Assembly (NCBI GenBank): GCA_037039685.1
Contig: JAWNGF010000009.1
Span: 744,001 to 808,000, forward strand
Reading direction: 5' to 3'
DNA length: 64,000 nucleotides
Source of the DNA: Ceratobasidium sp. AG-K
Lineage: Eukaryota > Basidiomycota > Agaricomycetes > Cantharellales > Ceratobasidiaceae
Below are positions 1 to 15,514 of the stretch, piece by piece. The notes below the pieces were generated by a model. It searched no databases. It had not been told where the DNA came from and was given only the letters and a program-made list of their open reading frames with translations. Numbering within the stretch: the stretch's first letter is position 1; each line of letters begins with the position of its first letter. The translations under genes were made by a program, and so were the position numbers.

Positions 1-282
1 TATTAGCAACCTATCTGTCCTCAATACCGCCAAAAAGCGCTCCTCCGAGCCTCGAAACGAGCAGGCAAGCGAGTACGAAACCGCAGAGGGTCGGTTGAAC
101 GTCGAAGCTATCAAGTGCATAACTATTACTAGTGGAGGTTAGTAAAGGGATACGTCACCCAACGATTGGTGATCGTCAGGTGCAGATGAAATTCCGACCA
201 CAACGAGGCTAATTGACCCAGTCAGGGAACTATTGATCGGCGTGTTTCTTCCCGCCCACTCCCCACCACCAACAGCTGCAGG

Positions 283-1933
283 ATGGATAGCGATGACGAA
301 GCACCGTAAGCCAACTAATCAAACCAGTCTCGCTAGCTCTTATGCCAATACATATAGTGAACTCATCTCCCATGAGGCGTCTGCTCCATTGGCGTAAATA
401 CCCAGTACCATTGCATTTCGGAGATGTTTACCTTTAGTCTAGGTCAAATCCAGTTTCACAAACGCCAATGAAAGTTCCTCTAACAATCATCACCGGTCCG
501 TCTTTGGAGTTATGTATGGGGATTTTTTCTAATCAATCAGGGTATGGTGTCAGGATTTCTTGGTTCAGGTTAGTAAAGGACAACGGTACCCACCATCCAA
601 AAATACTAAGCAAAACGCCGCTCTCGTCTATCAGGCAAATCGACCTTTCTCAAGTTGGTCTGTTCATCCATTGCTGATGTTACATGGCTAACGGGAGTAA
701 TCCAAAAGGTATGTGCTGACTGAGAAGCATGGATACCGGGGTAAGTGGAGTGGACCTCGCATCGTCGGGAACGCAGCTCAGTCAATTCTTCAGTCGCGAT
801 TATTATGAATGAGTTCGGGGATACAGCCGATATTGAAGGTTAGATACCCCTTTAACCCTTCATATGTCGCCCATACTGATGATTATAGGACGAGCCATCT
901 CTGTTTCCTCTCCTGATGATCCATCCTCCCTTGCCACCGAGTTCCTGGAGTTGGCCAATGGTTGTTTGTGCTGCTCTATCAAAGACACGGGCGCAGCAGC
1001 CATAGAAAAGCTAATGCGCAAGCAAGGCGCATTTGATTACATTATGCTTGAGACCACAGGACTAGCTGATCCAGGTGAGTGAGTCGCTGCGCCTGTAATT
1101 ACTACCCTTACGATTGGGATTCCAACAGGTCCGATTGCGGCGACGTTCTGGCAAAACGAAGATTTCTCAGAGCAGATTGTGTTGGATGGCGTTGTATGCG
1201 TTGTAGATGGCGTTTTTGGTCTCAAGGTATGTTTCGTTACGTTGTGGGCAACCCTGTGGTAATACCTCACTTCAGGAACTAGCGGGCGAGAATAGAACTA
1301 CAAGCCGGCAGTAAGTTCACCCGTATTTCCTTGGCAAGTCTACTTACATCTATATTACACAGACAAATTGCTCTCGCAGACATTACCCTACTAAACAAGG
1401 TAGACCTTGCCGAGGACACTAAGGTTCTAGCGCTGGAGCGGGAAATTCGCCACATCAACCCTACAACTCCCATTATCCAAACTACGTATGGCAAAGTGGA
1501 CTTGGCGCGTGTGCTCAATACGGGTGCATACAGCTCGTTCAAGGCGAACCAACCCGAGCACGTACACGACGCCGAATGCGATCATCAACACGATCTCGAT
1601 AGTATTTCTTCGATACAGATACAACTATCGACACTCACCGAGGCGCAGATGTCCAAGCTAGACGAGTGGATCCGATCGGTCCTTTGGGAAATGAAACTCC
1701 CTGGCGGATTTGATGATCAAACACTTGAAGTGCTGCGGTGCAAGGGGATATATTCCTCAACCAGTGGAAAATCACATTTATTGCAGGGGGTTCAGACACT
1801 GTACGACGTGACCGAGTTAGGTCCGAGCGAGGGTGTGGGCAAAGGCAAGATTGTTCTCATTGGACGAGGACTCTCAAGCAGCATTGCAGGTCACTTGGAG
1901 CAGTACCTTGGCTTCCATAACACAAATGTATGA
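283..1933 (+). CDS. ZNG1: CobW/COG0523-family GTPase, ZNG1-like zinc metallochaperone
   Basis: Ten exons rejoin into 358 residues: 283-305, 443-495, 554-568, 635-653, 709-740, 794-838, 889-1074, 1129-1226, 1276-1310, 1363-1933; the total divides by three. The P-loop GFLGSGKST is assembled across exons 2-4, two of them only 15 and 19 nt long. Then come [10 protein letters not shown], the metal-binding motif CLCC, the ETTGLADP switch region and the NKVDL guanine-binding motif. A His-rich stretch ([12 protein letters not shown]) lies before the CobW C-terminal domain. In this family GTP hydrolysis drives zinc transfer to client proteins such as methionine aminopeptidase. Start 283 was chosen because its short exon splices in frame to the Met at 468. 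Family assignment is firm; the exact client is inferred. Confidence 0.88.
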
Positions 1934-2342
1934 CATGATTTTCGTTTTGGCAATATTGGTTGCCAATGAACATGGTGGATATATGCGGTTCCCCCATTAC
2001 ATGGTATTCACTGCTAGCTAAAAGCGTGTGGTTGGAAAGTCTGGATAAAGGCTACGGCGATGTGGCGGATAAGGCCGTGCCAAACGAAAGAGGAAACTAA
2101 ACATGTTTGTACAACACAATTCCCTCATCGGGAATCGACTAGTAAATCAGTACTCGGGGAAAGCAGCAAACGTCGAAAAGAAAAGAAAAATGCAAAGGAG
2201 GAAATGCCGAGGCACGGAGAGATCAGAACCCGTCAAGACATTTCAATATCTGCCTGCATCTCAGTTGGTTCAGGCCGGCGTCGGGTATCGGATCTGTCAT
2301 CGCGTCAGTCGTCGTAAAAGGGAATATGAAAAATCCATGCTC
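1934..2342. other. Intergenic stretch between convergent genes
   Basis: About 400 bp separate the 3' ends of the CobW gene and the phosphatase-like gene. It holds short overlapping open frames but no recognisable protein and no clear RNA gene. It probably carries the two 3' UTRs. Confidence 0.4.
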
Positions 2343-3176
2343 TCACTCTTCCTCCTCGTCGTCATCATCCCGCTTTCTGCGCGCTTGCGCGGGTCGTGGG
2401 GCATCGGGCATTGGCGGTGCGGATTGCATTGCGCGCTGGGCTTTGTAAATTGACTCGTACTCCTACGGGCCAAGCTAGTTATGAATCCGGAGATGCACAA
2501 ACGATAGGAGCCATACCTTGATTTGGGTTATAAACCCATTGTTGGGAGATATACAGTAACGCTTGTTTTGTACCATTTGGAGGGCATCGTCCCATGCGAG
2601 TTGGAACTTTTCCATCACGTACATGATTACGAACGAGGGAGAAAGGCTAATGCCCCCGTTGCAGTGTACAAGCACCCGACCGCCACTTGCGAGGGCGTTG
2701 TCAATAAAAGCCTTGGCTCTGCGCGACTTTCGCGGTAAATAGGGCATAGCAGCACAGGAAAGTGAAACACTTGCTTTGGGAATAGCCTAATGAGATTTTG
2801 CTCCTCATTATCCTCAACATCCAGCACGAGATATTGCAGATCATCTGGGAAGCGGGGTCGAACAGAGAACGCCTCTTTTGCATCTCTGATGCACGCGCTA
2901 AAACAAGAGTTCAGTGGCGAACACGGACATGGGGTGAAGCAACTTACACATGTGTTATACCAAGCTCCTTGAGTCTTTCCAGAGATTTGGACGATTGAAA
3001 CGGTCCCAACAACAGTCCGGGGAAGATTTCTTGGGCATCCCTTCGCATTTCGTATCTGCGTTTTGTGTTGTTAACACAGTCGTCACAGGAAATGATGGCA
3101 GGTTTCACCTCCATTCCACATCATTAGCCTTGAACGGCGAAGAGGCGGCAGCACCTGGGTGGATGGCAACGCTCAT
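2343..3176 (-). CDS. Dual-specificity phosphatase fold protein, STYX-like, catalytic Arg replaced
   Basis: Five exons on the minus strand (3176-3109, 3055-2948, 2897-2769, 2718-2517, 2462-2343) give 208 residues. The order is that of a compact dual-specificity phosphatase: an EIFPGLLLGPF start of fold, LDVEDNEEQNLI, the active-site loop VLVHCNGGISLSPSF, and an acidic C-tail (KRDDDDEEEE). In active enzymes the loop is HCX5R. Here the Cys is kept but the Arg position is Leu. The layout resembles STYX pseudophosphatases, which bind phosphoproteins without hydrolysing them; in STYX it is the Cys that is lost. Pseudophosphatase function is inferred. It is divergent from DAD1, with 111 bp between the start codons. 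Confidence 0.8.
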
Positions 3177-3287
3177 GGTGTGGCAGATGGAGGCGAGACG
3201 GACGCGCCAAGTAGGTTGTTTGGACAAACGTGGTATCCAGATTACATGATGCGCGCGTGACTTGGAGATCTCCTCGAGCCCTCAACC
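3177..3287. promoter_or_regulatory. Short bidirectional promoter region
   Basis: Only 111 bp separate the start codons of the STYX-like gene (minus) and DAD1 (plus), so both promoters and 5' UTRs must share or overlap this segment. No TATA box is evident. Inference from spacing alone. Confidence 0.45.
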
Positions 3288-3620
3288 ATGTCCACTACGA
3301 CACCGCACGAAGATCGTTCGTTTTTCGAGAGAGAGCGTGAAAGGTTGACTGCAGATATCGCCTCTGTGAGTGCTTTCGTTGGTTGGTCGGAATTACAACT
3401 GATGGGATCGCAGAGTTTCGAAGAACTCCTCTCTAATAGCAACGTCATCAACCGGCGTCTTGAGGATCTCGGAGGCACAGGCAAAAGCTTCGATACTGTT
3501 GCCCAACTATGGGGTAGCTTTCATAATCTCGTGAGGGACCAGGAGCGTGCTGCACAGGAGCCAGGGGATGTCCTAGCGGGCACTGGATCGCGAATTGGTG
3601 GGCGGGCATCCATAATGTAG
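3288..3620 (+). CDS. DAD1: DASH complex subunit Dad1
   Basis: Two exons (3288-3365 and 3414-3620) joined across a 48-nt intron encode 94 residues, the usual size for Dad1. The protein has the family pattern: an N-terminal DRSFFERERERL segment, then SFEELLSNSNVINRRLED, then a C-terminal helix with the conserved core VAQLWGSFHNL. Dad1 is part of the fungal DASH/Dam1 ring that couples kinetochores to spindle microtubules in the nucleus. The last 25 residues look disordered. Start 3288 is the first ATG and gives the expected N-terminus. Confidence 0.87.
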   Translation: MSTTTPHEDRSFFERERERLTADIASVSAFVGWSELQLMGSQSFEELLSNSNVINRRLEDLGGTGKSFDTVAQLWGSFHNLVRDQERAAQEPGDVLAGTGSRIGGRASIM

Positions 3621-3892
3621 TGGTAAACCTTGTGTCAAGTGCGTTCCATCATATCCTCAAGTCCCCGGCCAACGTGGGGCATTCATATGTGCTGTACTTT
3701 ACGTAGTATCGCAATCAACTAATCAGTGTTCAACTACAGTCGTTACAGTGCGAGTCACAGACTACCAGAAACCAAAGCCAAGAAGTAGGGGTTAATAAGG
3801 GAAGAGGGGTCGCAGGTATGGCTGCGGGGTAACATCGAACTGGGATGGGTCATGGGATTCAATCTAGGAGAACAAGCAATCGTGTAGATCGT

Positions 3893-7928
<4,036 letters not shown>

Positions 7929-8208
7929 GGTGGAAGGGTGAGGACAGTGTCAGGCAGTGTCCGCGTCGAGCTGTGCTAAGCTGACCGCCGTGATCAATCG
8001 ACTGATAAATGCCCTTACGTATCCTGGACAACTCAGGGGCTTCCAGGGTTTTCGAAGGGACTGCCACTCACGTGACATATCCCGACACACGTGACCGAGA
8101 CTGGACGTGCCACGTCGCTCCGTTGCCAGCGAGCGCGCTTCCGCTCTACATAAACTCGCCTGGATTCGCCTAGCCATCCCCCGACTGATCTTCGCTCTTT
8201 CACCCAAC
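7929..8208. promoter_or_regulatory. Divergent promoter of PKC1 and HUT1 with two CACGTG boxes
   Basis: The 280 bp between the divergent start codons contain two CACGTG hexamers, at 8069-8074 and 8088-8093. Both have the extended form CACGTGAC. The 18-mer ctcacgtgacatatcccg (8067-8084) is matched at all but one base by ctcacgtgacatttcccg upstream of the ABC transporter (58781-58798). CACGTG is the classical target of bHLH factors such as Cbf1. The role here is inferred. Confidence 0.5.
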
Positions 8209-9612
8209 ATGTCTCTGATACGGTGGGCCAGCTGTATTACGATGGAATTATGTGTACTGACAGATCATAAGGCTGGCTCTTTGTGTGGTCGGCGTCTATT
8301 CAATGTTCCTCGTGAGTCTAATTGTAGTGGATCGTGATCTACAGAATTGACGGGTCCATAAATAAGATCTGGGGTGTTGCTCAAGAACGATGTGAGTACC
8401 CAGACGCTCATTGACATTTATAAACTTACACACACCTAGTGGCTACTCCATTCCCGCATATTCATGGCGGTAAATCCGAGCGCTTCCGCTCTGTTCTCCT
8501 AATTAATACGGCGCAAAGCGCTGCTAGCGCAATATCCGCCTTTTTATACATGGCCATCACCCGCAAATCTGGCCAATCGTTTGCTCAAATGGTTGGGCTT
8601 GGCCCACAAGCTCCTCAGCAAAACGGATCAGCCAAGGCCAACGGGACATCAACCAACGGAAGCGCATCTCCTAAACCTAGTGCCGCCGTTCCTAAACGCG
8701 TCCTACTTGGCCGTTTCCTTCAATGCGCAGTCTTAATTACCTGTGCCGCTCCTTTTGGGTTCGCCGCTCTCGGACACATTTCCTACCCCACCATGGTCCT
8801 TGGCAAATCCTGCAAACTCGTCCCAGTCATGCTTATGAACGTCGTGCTCTACCGACGCAAGTTTGCTCCCTACAAATACCTTGTCGTCGCCACTGTCACC
8901 GCTGGAATCACCGTCTTTATGTACATGGGCAACTCGCCTACCAAGCATAAGGGCGCGGCCGAGTCGAGCTTGTGGGGCCTTCTCTTGTTGCTGGTCAACC
9001 TCTTGTTAGACGGAGCCGTCAATTCGACCCAAGATGAGATTTTCAGCCGGTACAAGATTACAGGCCAACAGATGATGCTCTGGATCAATACATTCTCGAC
9101 ATCCATCACTATATTCTTGCTATTCGCTCCTCTTCCCCACATCCCGACCATTCATCCCGGCCAAGGAGGTGTCGCTGAATGGGTGTCGGCGATGGACTAT
9201 GTACGCACACACCCGGATTGTGTCGTCCCCATGATGCAGTTTGCGTTTACCGGCGCGATCGGTCAGCTATTCATCTTTGAGACGCTGCAGCACTTTGGAT
9301 CGCTCACGCTTGTGTAAGTTCAACATTACATTGCTGAGATCCCTGTACTGACTCGCCCATACAGCACCATCACCCTTACTCGCAAGCTCTTCACCATGAT
9401 TCTTTCGGTCGTTGTATACAACCACAAGTTGACGCTTGGTCAGTGGGCTGGCGCCGCTATTGTCTTTGCAGGCATCTCTATTGAGGCATATGTTAAGAGA
9501 CAAGGTGTGTACTTCCACCCGAATGATAATTCACATATTGACTTCAGGCTCAGAAGTACATGCCAAACGGGTTATTGCCGAAAAAGAAAAGGCCAAGATT
9601 AAAGACTTATAG
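8209..9612 (+). CDS. HUT1: UDP-galactose transporter homolog, SLC35B1-type ER nucleotide-sugar transporter
   Basis: Six exons (8209-8222, 8272-8311, 8367-8391, 8440-9313, 9365-9504, 9548-9612) give 385 residues with an exact codon count. The N-terminus [18 protein letters not shown] is a first membrane segment, followed by TWGVAQERLATPFP-like residues (read here as [14 protein letters not shown]). Many hydrophobic segments follow, with the family signatures [36 protein letters not shown] and [19 protein letters not shown]. The C-tail is lysine-rich. Members sit in the endoplasmic reticulum; Hut1 was named for UDP-galactose, and mammalian SLC35B1 is described as an ATP/ADP exchanger. The true substrate here cannot be read from sequence. 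Confidence 0.87.
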
Positions 9613-12107
9613 ACGCATAGACGTTTTGTATCCTTATTCACTTCGCTACCTAGCACATTCTTTGTGATTAGGCATATCATCATGCTCACCCCGCTAAAAC
9701 TTTCGTGATTATACGCGACGCAGGCCTTTTCAGTGACCATTACGGTAAAGGGCTTTCTGAATGCTACCCATATTGTGACATCTAGCTTTTCCGGTACCGT
9801 TGAGGTCGCTCCATATTTTGCGCCTCTAACTCCATCCCCTCTGCTCGATAAATTCAAGAGAGCACACGCAATGGTTTTACGCCAGACGAAATGGAGAAAC
9901 ACGCGCTCAGTGTCTTTACAGAAGGTCATGCTTGAGCCGCACGATGGCCTACCAACATAGGCGCTATAGAGCTACCCAGTTTCATGACAGCGTTCCAACC
10001 ATTGCAGAAGCATAGGGCCTTGAATAACGCGATGCACTCCTTCGGTTACGTTTACAGTGATGGATCGATACTGGCAATTCACGGCTGTGGTTTAGGCAAC
10101 GAGGAACTTAAGAGAAGGAGATTAAAACACAGTATTTATCAAGAGGCGAAGTAGTGTTGGCTTGAGAGGACCTTGACTTGGCAAAAAGTGATGAAGTATG
10201 GCGCTGTAGAAGGGGCGATTACCGACCACATGGAGATTTGTTGAACAGGGTAAACAAGCGCAAACTAAGTCCATATTTGGCAACTTACAACATACATCCG
10301 GCTGAAGAAAAAATGCACGAAGTATTTCCCCACCCACCCTACATATTGCTCTATCCTGTCCGCCTCTGTGCAGTACGTCATATTTCTTCTTAATTCAGGT
10401 GGCGTTCCGCTGAGAGCAGTGATGTGGTGTTTTACAATTGCTCAGCTGGTACTAACTCAAACTTAACCTAGCCTAAGCACCTGAAAGAAAATACTTAACC
10501 TCACGAGTCACATGTGGCAATTTTTCACTAATGTGAAGCATAGTAGTAATATTAGAGCTAAATTAAATCTGGCGATTCGTCAGATGTCGACATGGTTCTT
10601 GTATCGGATTTGGTGGCTTCAGCGTTCCCGGCCGCATGTGTTTGTCGGGCTTGTGGCTGGAGCGGGTACCAAATAGAAATCGAAACGCTAATTAAAACCG
10701 CCACAATGGGCCTGGAGCAGGAGACCAACAACCGTATTCCAAAGCCAAAACACTCAAGCTCGCAACCGAGAATGATAACCAATACTGTCAGCTTTGGGGA
10801 GCCTGAAAGTCACGTTGAATACGGGAAGCGACGACAGGCGGCGACAGGGTTTCACCCAACCAAATGGGCTGGATTCAATGAACACTTTAATCTAGTTAAC
10901 GATACCGGGAATCCAGTGGATGGTGCTAGCATCTACGCAGGCCCCGGCGACAATCAGGAAGATTTTACTACGACCTTATGGGTGGGAGCAGAAAAAACTG
11001 AAAGCAGCCTAAACTCGTTGGACACACAGCTTCGGCTGCAGAAGGGCCTAATATCAAGCGCAGGGTTGTGGGTGTGTGGCTATAAGCACGATTTAGCAAG
11101 TTACAAAAGGAGCAGAATGCTGTTTGTTCTATAAAAAGAAACAAAGTACGCAGCGAAACTAGTCGTTGAGCTTGCAACTACTGAGTTCCGCCACGGGTTT
11201 CCAGTGGTCAAAGCCAATCTTCAGCGACACTTTCGTGAAGGACTTGGGGAATATGCCTGTGGGTTCGTACCAGCTTCAATACCGCTCATCTACTAGACGC
11301 TAACGGACCCGACAAGGATCATCAGCGGACAATTGCAATGACGTCGAGAAGCCTGATTTTGGCACGCAGGTTTGCATACCTGAAACGCATATATGTACCA
11401 AGTTTTGTTAGAATCGCTGCGCTAGCTGGCGCGCAAAAGCGCATTCAACCTCAGCCTGCTTTGCCAAAAAGTCGTAACTCCCTTAGTTCTGCTGAAACAG
11501 AGAACCAAGCAAGAGCGTCGTTACATAGTAAGGCTCCATTGATGTCTACGAAGAATCTTCACTAATGTACTATTTCCTCATTCCCGGTATTTGGTGTAAT
11601 ACCAACAGGGTAATGGCCCTGCCTTCTTGGACTCACACAGTCTCTAAGTCTGCATAGTTGCACCCCAAAATTGCATGTTTGTAATCCTCTAATACACCGC
11701 GTATAGGGCTATTTTCTTACAATTTTGGCTCGAGTTTCATCCTAGTAACTTCCTGGCTTTTACCCTGCCACCCCGAGAAGAAAAATGATTGCACTAGGCT
11801 CCAAACTTTGCTTGGCTGTATCTCCGTACTTTCCCAATCAATTTGACTGGAGTTTTTCGGTTACAATTGTATACTATCTATGTCTCTACAGTATTATTTT
11901 CATGTTTCAAGTCCTCGTAGTTCAGCCGGTCTGGGCGGATTCGCGATTTTGGTCACGTGATGTAATCAATTTTCGTGGCAGTGTAGCCTGCACCACACGC
12001 ATCGCCCAGACAAAATAATATGATAAAGATAGTACTTGGGCGGGCACTGTAAGGCTTTCAATTGCAAATGGAGCTGGTTGTTGCCACTCCGCGTTTCGCC
12101 TCCGTAT
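9613..12107. other. Long gene-poor stretch
   Basis: About 2.5 kb without a gene I can name. Apart from the open frame at 10592-11134 it contains only short frames. A CACGTG box lies at 11954-11959. I see no transposon ends, tRNA or rRNA. Confidence 0.35.
10592..11134 (+). CDS. Uncharacterised open frame, 180 codons
   Basis: Uninterrupted frame from an ATG, with no membrane segment and no domain I recognise. The middle part is polar (around GFHPTKWAGFNEHFNL and DGASIYAGPGDNQEDF) and could be real coding sequence, but nothing independent supports it. The opposite strand at 10782-10558 carries a shorter frame with one hydrophobic segment and a polar tail, which is an alternative. Treat as hypothetical or as chance. 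Confidence 0.2.
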   Translation: MVLVSDLVASAFPAACVCRACGWSGYQIEIETLIKTATMGLEQETNNRIPKPKHSSSQPRMITNTVSFGEPESHVEYGKRRQAATGFHPTKWAGFNEHFNLVNDTGNPVDGASIYAGPGDNQEDFTTTLWVGAEKTESSLNSLDTQLRLQKGLISSAGLWVCGYKHDLASYKRSRMLFVL

Positions 12108-12113
12108 CACGTG
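12108..12113. promoter_or_regulatory. CACGTG box upstream of the 12146 gene
   Basis: Palindromic CACGTG in the context TATCACGTGACC, 33 bp before the start codon at 12146. One of a recurrent set in this window. Confidence 0.4.
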
Positions 12114-12145
12114 ACCATTCCAGCCCGACATTTGACTCTCACAAC

Positions 12146-12693
12146 ATGTCTACGCCTTTCGCTTCCCTCTCTCGTGCATCGACGATCCATAGTGAAGACC
12201 ATACCGAAGGACCTTCTTTTGCGGTTGAAACACCTACGCCAGCATCCAGGCCTGCGAGTCGGGCATTAAGTGGGATAGACCTTGCGACTGGTGAGATACG
12301 CGCTGTTTCCGATTCGCAGAGTGAGCCTCCCAGTGTTCTCGGGGTTGCGTTCCTTGGGAACTTCTTTAAAGATCTCGTACTTATATATTCGCTGCTCTGT
12401 AGAGCGTGCATTAGCACCCGCATTGAGGATGAGGAAGACTGGGCAACCTCTGGCCGGACAAGTGGGTGCTCAACGTTTGTTACTCTTCCGACGACAACTA
12501 AATGGCTTTTCAGCTTGACTGGAGTCCGACGACCGTAGCTTCTACTCTTGCGCCATCCGAACCTGCCAGTTCGCTCCCGGTGGTCCCCGTCACAGGAAAG
12601 CAAAAAATAACTATCCGCTCGGATCCAGCGCTGCCTACGTGTTTTGACCCGAAAGATAAGGAATTATATGACCTGTGGGCACCAAGAGCGTAG
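12146..12693 (+). CDS. Hypothetical low-complexity protein, gene model unresolved
   Basis: An ATG at 12146 lies 33 bp downstream of a CACGTG box (12108-12113). It opens a Ser/Thr/Pro-rich frame (MSTPFASLSRASTIHSED) that continues to about 12370. Two further plausible coding pieces follow in other frames, the last ending at 12693 with TCFDPKDKELYDLWAPRA. Short introns or frameshifts must join them, and I could not find convincing splice sites. The protein is not recognised; the N-terminal half looks disordered. Confidence 0.35.
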
Positions 12694-13087
12694 TGTTGAC
12701 GTACGCTTCCCAGTTAGCGTGAGTCGCACTCACAGTCCAGTTACACTTACACTTATTGTCCGGGTTTCCTTCTTTGCTTCTCATACTCAGGTTCTCAGCT
12801 AAAACCTTATCATACATGAGTCGGTCGATTTTGCTATGCATACCTAGCAAGGGGTGGCAAATAGCCCACCACCTAGACCGGGTTAACAATAGCTTGAAAG
12901 CTCGGCGACTGTTTATCCCGCACCACAACCACCATGCATGTACTGTACTTCTACACTAATCGCGATCATATTAAATATCGCTAGGTACTACCTACCATCT
13001 TGGGATACGTATGACGACCTCTCCGAGCGTACCCTGGTGCAGGTGCAGGTGCTGGTTGTCTTGACCTCACTCTTTACCCCGAAACGG

Positions 13088-13093
13088 CACGTG
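13088..13093. promoter_or_regulatory. CACGTG box upstream of the F-box locus
   Basis: CACGTG about 104 bp before the F-box start codon at 13197. Same hexamer as upstream of several other genes here. Confidence 0.35.
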
Positions 13094-13196
13094 TCCTTTT
13101 TCTGTAATTTACTAGTACCCCACGCGGTATTTCCAATGACGCGTGCCAAACCATATCAGCTATATCGACGTCTATCCCTTCACTCAATACGATAAC

Positions 13197-15514
13197 ATGG
13201 CAGCGTCCTCAAGCCGCATCTCTTATGAGCTCGTTGAGATAATATTAAAACTTCTGCCCAAGCGGTGCCTTACATCTGCCTCCTTGGTTTGTCAGACTTG
13301 GCACACAGTTGCATCGCCCCTGCTTTATTATACTGTTATTTTAACTGGGGGGAGAGTGGTGTCACATTTCACGAAGCCAGTACTTGAACAAGAGCGGCAG
13401 GACGGCAATGGCGAAGGCCTGTTACGAGCTGCAAGCTGTATCCACCGTTTCGGCCTGAGGCTTAGTCTGTCTTGGCAACGGTTGGTCAATTTTGAGCAGA
13501 CCATCTCAAAGTTGATCAAAATCGAGTACCTCGAATGGGATACTACGCTGTTGGAAGGCTTAAACTGGTATAGTACTATTGTTTTACCACACGGGAGTTT
13601 GTCTACGCTTCGTTCCCGCAAATTGGTCCTGTCGGGGGGCGAGTTGCCGTTGGCTCTACAAGCGTGTAAATTACCGTTTTATGGTATCAAAGTGTCCAGT
13701 TTCAGTATGATTACCCTTTTTGGTCAGGATTTAGTAACATTCATATCGATTTTTGGAACAACTTATCCCACCACTTTGTTTTCAAATTCAAGAATCAGAC
13801 CCACAGGCTAAAATATCAGGGTAGTTTGCACTGAAAATTGGTTGAATCCATACCGAATCTGGACACTCTGATACTCAAAAATGGTATTTTTGACATTCTC
13901 AGTGATGGTATGTTGAAGGATCTGCTGGATTTACACCTCACACGCTAATAATTTTGCGTATTTATTAACTCAGCGCGATTCAAGCAAGGTAAATAAGAAT
14001 ACTATGTATGAGTGTGGGAGATAATACTCACCCTTGGGCTGCTATAAGGGAATCGCGTTGGCCAACCTACGAAAGCTTGTAGTCGATTTCGAGGGCCAAG
14101 GTGTATCAGTTTCATTCTAGCACCTACACAAATCAACTTACGCTTGGTTATCCAGTGATCGATGCCGAACTTCCAAATGTTGATGTTGAAATACTACGGG
14201 AATATGCAGATGACGTTCCAACAATAGTATCCGATCTAATCTGTGGTGCATCGAACATGGAGTCTCTGAGTTTGCGATTTCTCCCAAATGACTACCCCCC
14301 CGGGCCTACACTCAACTGGTGCCCACTTGACATCGCCGAGGCTCTTTCTCACGCATACATCTCCAACTTACACGCTCTCCGGATTCACGCTGGTGCCGAG
14401 TTCATACCATACGGTGTCGACTCTCTTGGGAAGTTCTTTGGGAAGCACCACCAACTACACACCGTTATATTAGATACCAGTAACGCCTTCGACCCCAATG
14501 ACCCGTCCTACCTGAATGAGCCTGCCCCCGACGAGATTCAGATATCGGAGTTACTGCCATCGGGGCGGCACTTCGAGTGGCCTTGCATCATGATCGAAAC
14601 ACTCCTTAAATCGAAACTCGCGACGCAGATAGAAACTCTGGCGCTCGTCGAAACCTATAATGGGGGGTTTGGGACGTTCGACAAGTTGATACCGAAGTTA
14701 ACGAGCTTTGAAACCCTCTGTCCTGTCTGAAAAGGCTAGAAACTGTGACGAACACCGTGAAGTGGGATGGAGTTTTGGCCAGACAAGTAGGGTTTGCCGC
14801 CATGATGCCAGTGCTCGTGCATTTGACTGTAGATGGAGCGTGTGCATCGGAATGCACTTCTTCTGCTTGGGTTCGTATTGTCGATTCTAACCTTTAGGTG
14901 GACTATCCACTGATTATCCGTTCTTTGCACATATCGGCCAAAGGATAAGTGCTTGGAGACATTAACGTTACTTCCAAATCCTCGCACACTAGCCATTCCC
15001 AAATTCTCTACGGAGCCACCGGAAAGGTTCAACATTAAGGTCAAGGATAACAAACCATTGAGCCTATGTGCTGGAGCATTATGTTTTCGACTCGAGTCTG
15101 TAGACTATGTCTCGGGCCGATAACTAGCTGGTTGGTGGAAAGCCATCCGCAAGGAGGTTCTCCTACTCGACACGGTCTATATGCGCAACCCTGACTACTC
15201 CAAGCCAATGTATATAGTGTTTTAGCGCTGTAGCTGGAGTTCATCTTGTGGTCGCGCATGCACCCTGATTTTATGAATAACACCAACAGACACGAATGTT
15301 TTTGATTCTACGGGGTGACGTATTTATATGTTTTCATGCGACGTAGGAATTTGAATTATGCCCATACTCGCAGTAAGCTACGCAACGCTATTCGCATGTG
15401 TTGGCCTGATGAGTCCCTCCAGTTATTAAAAGCTCTCCTAAACCTACGAACACTAGCCATTTCCCGTTTGCATTATCTCTCGCAAGGGGAGACCCAAGGC
15501 CAGGATGAGTTGTG
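13197..15514 (+). pseudogene. F-box/LRR-like protein gene, probably decaying
   Basis: The first 45 codons form an F-box (ISYELVEIILKLLPKRCLTS, then SLVCQTWHTVASPLLY), the Skp1-binding module of SCF ubiquitin ligases. Leucine-rich, LRR-like coding pieces follow: 13197 to about 13790, then 13741-13948 in another frame with an internal TGA, then 14101-14730, then a continuation shifted by one base at 14728-14894 (KRLETVTNTVKWDGVLARQ), then 15354-15514. The frame changes at about 13790 and 14730 do not coincide with clear splice sites, so I read the locus as a recently degraded gene. A multi-exon gene with assembly errors is the alternative. F-box/LRR genes are often expanded in Agaricomycetes. 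Confidence 0.6.

Noticed and set aside
137..148. GGTTAGTAAAGG repeated at 569-580
   Set aside because: Short AT-rich match that coincides with an intron donor at 569; likely chance.
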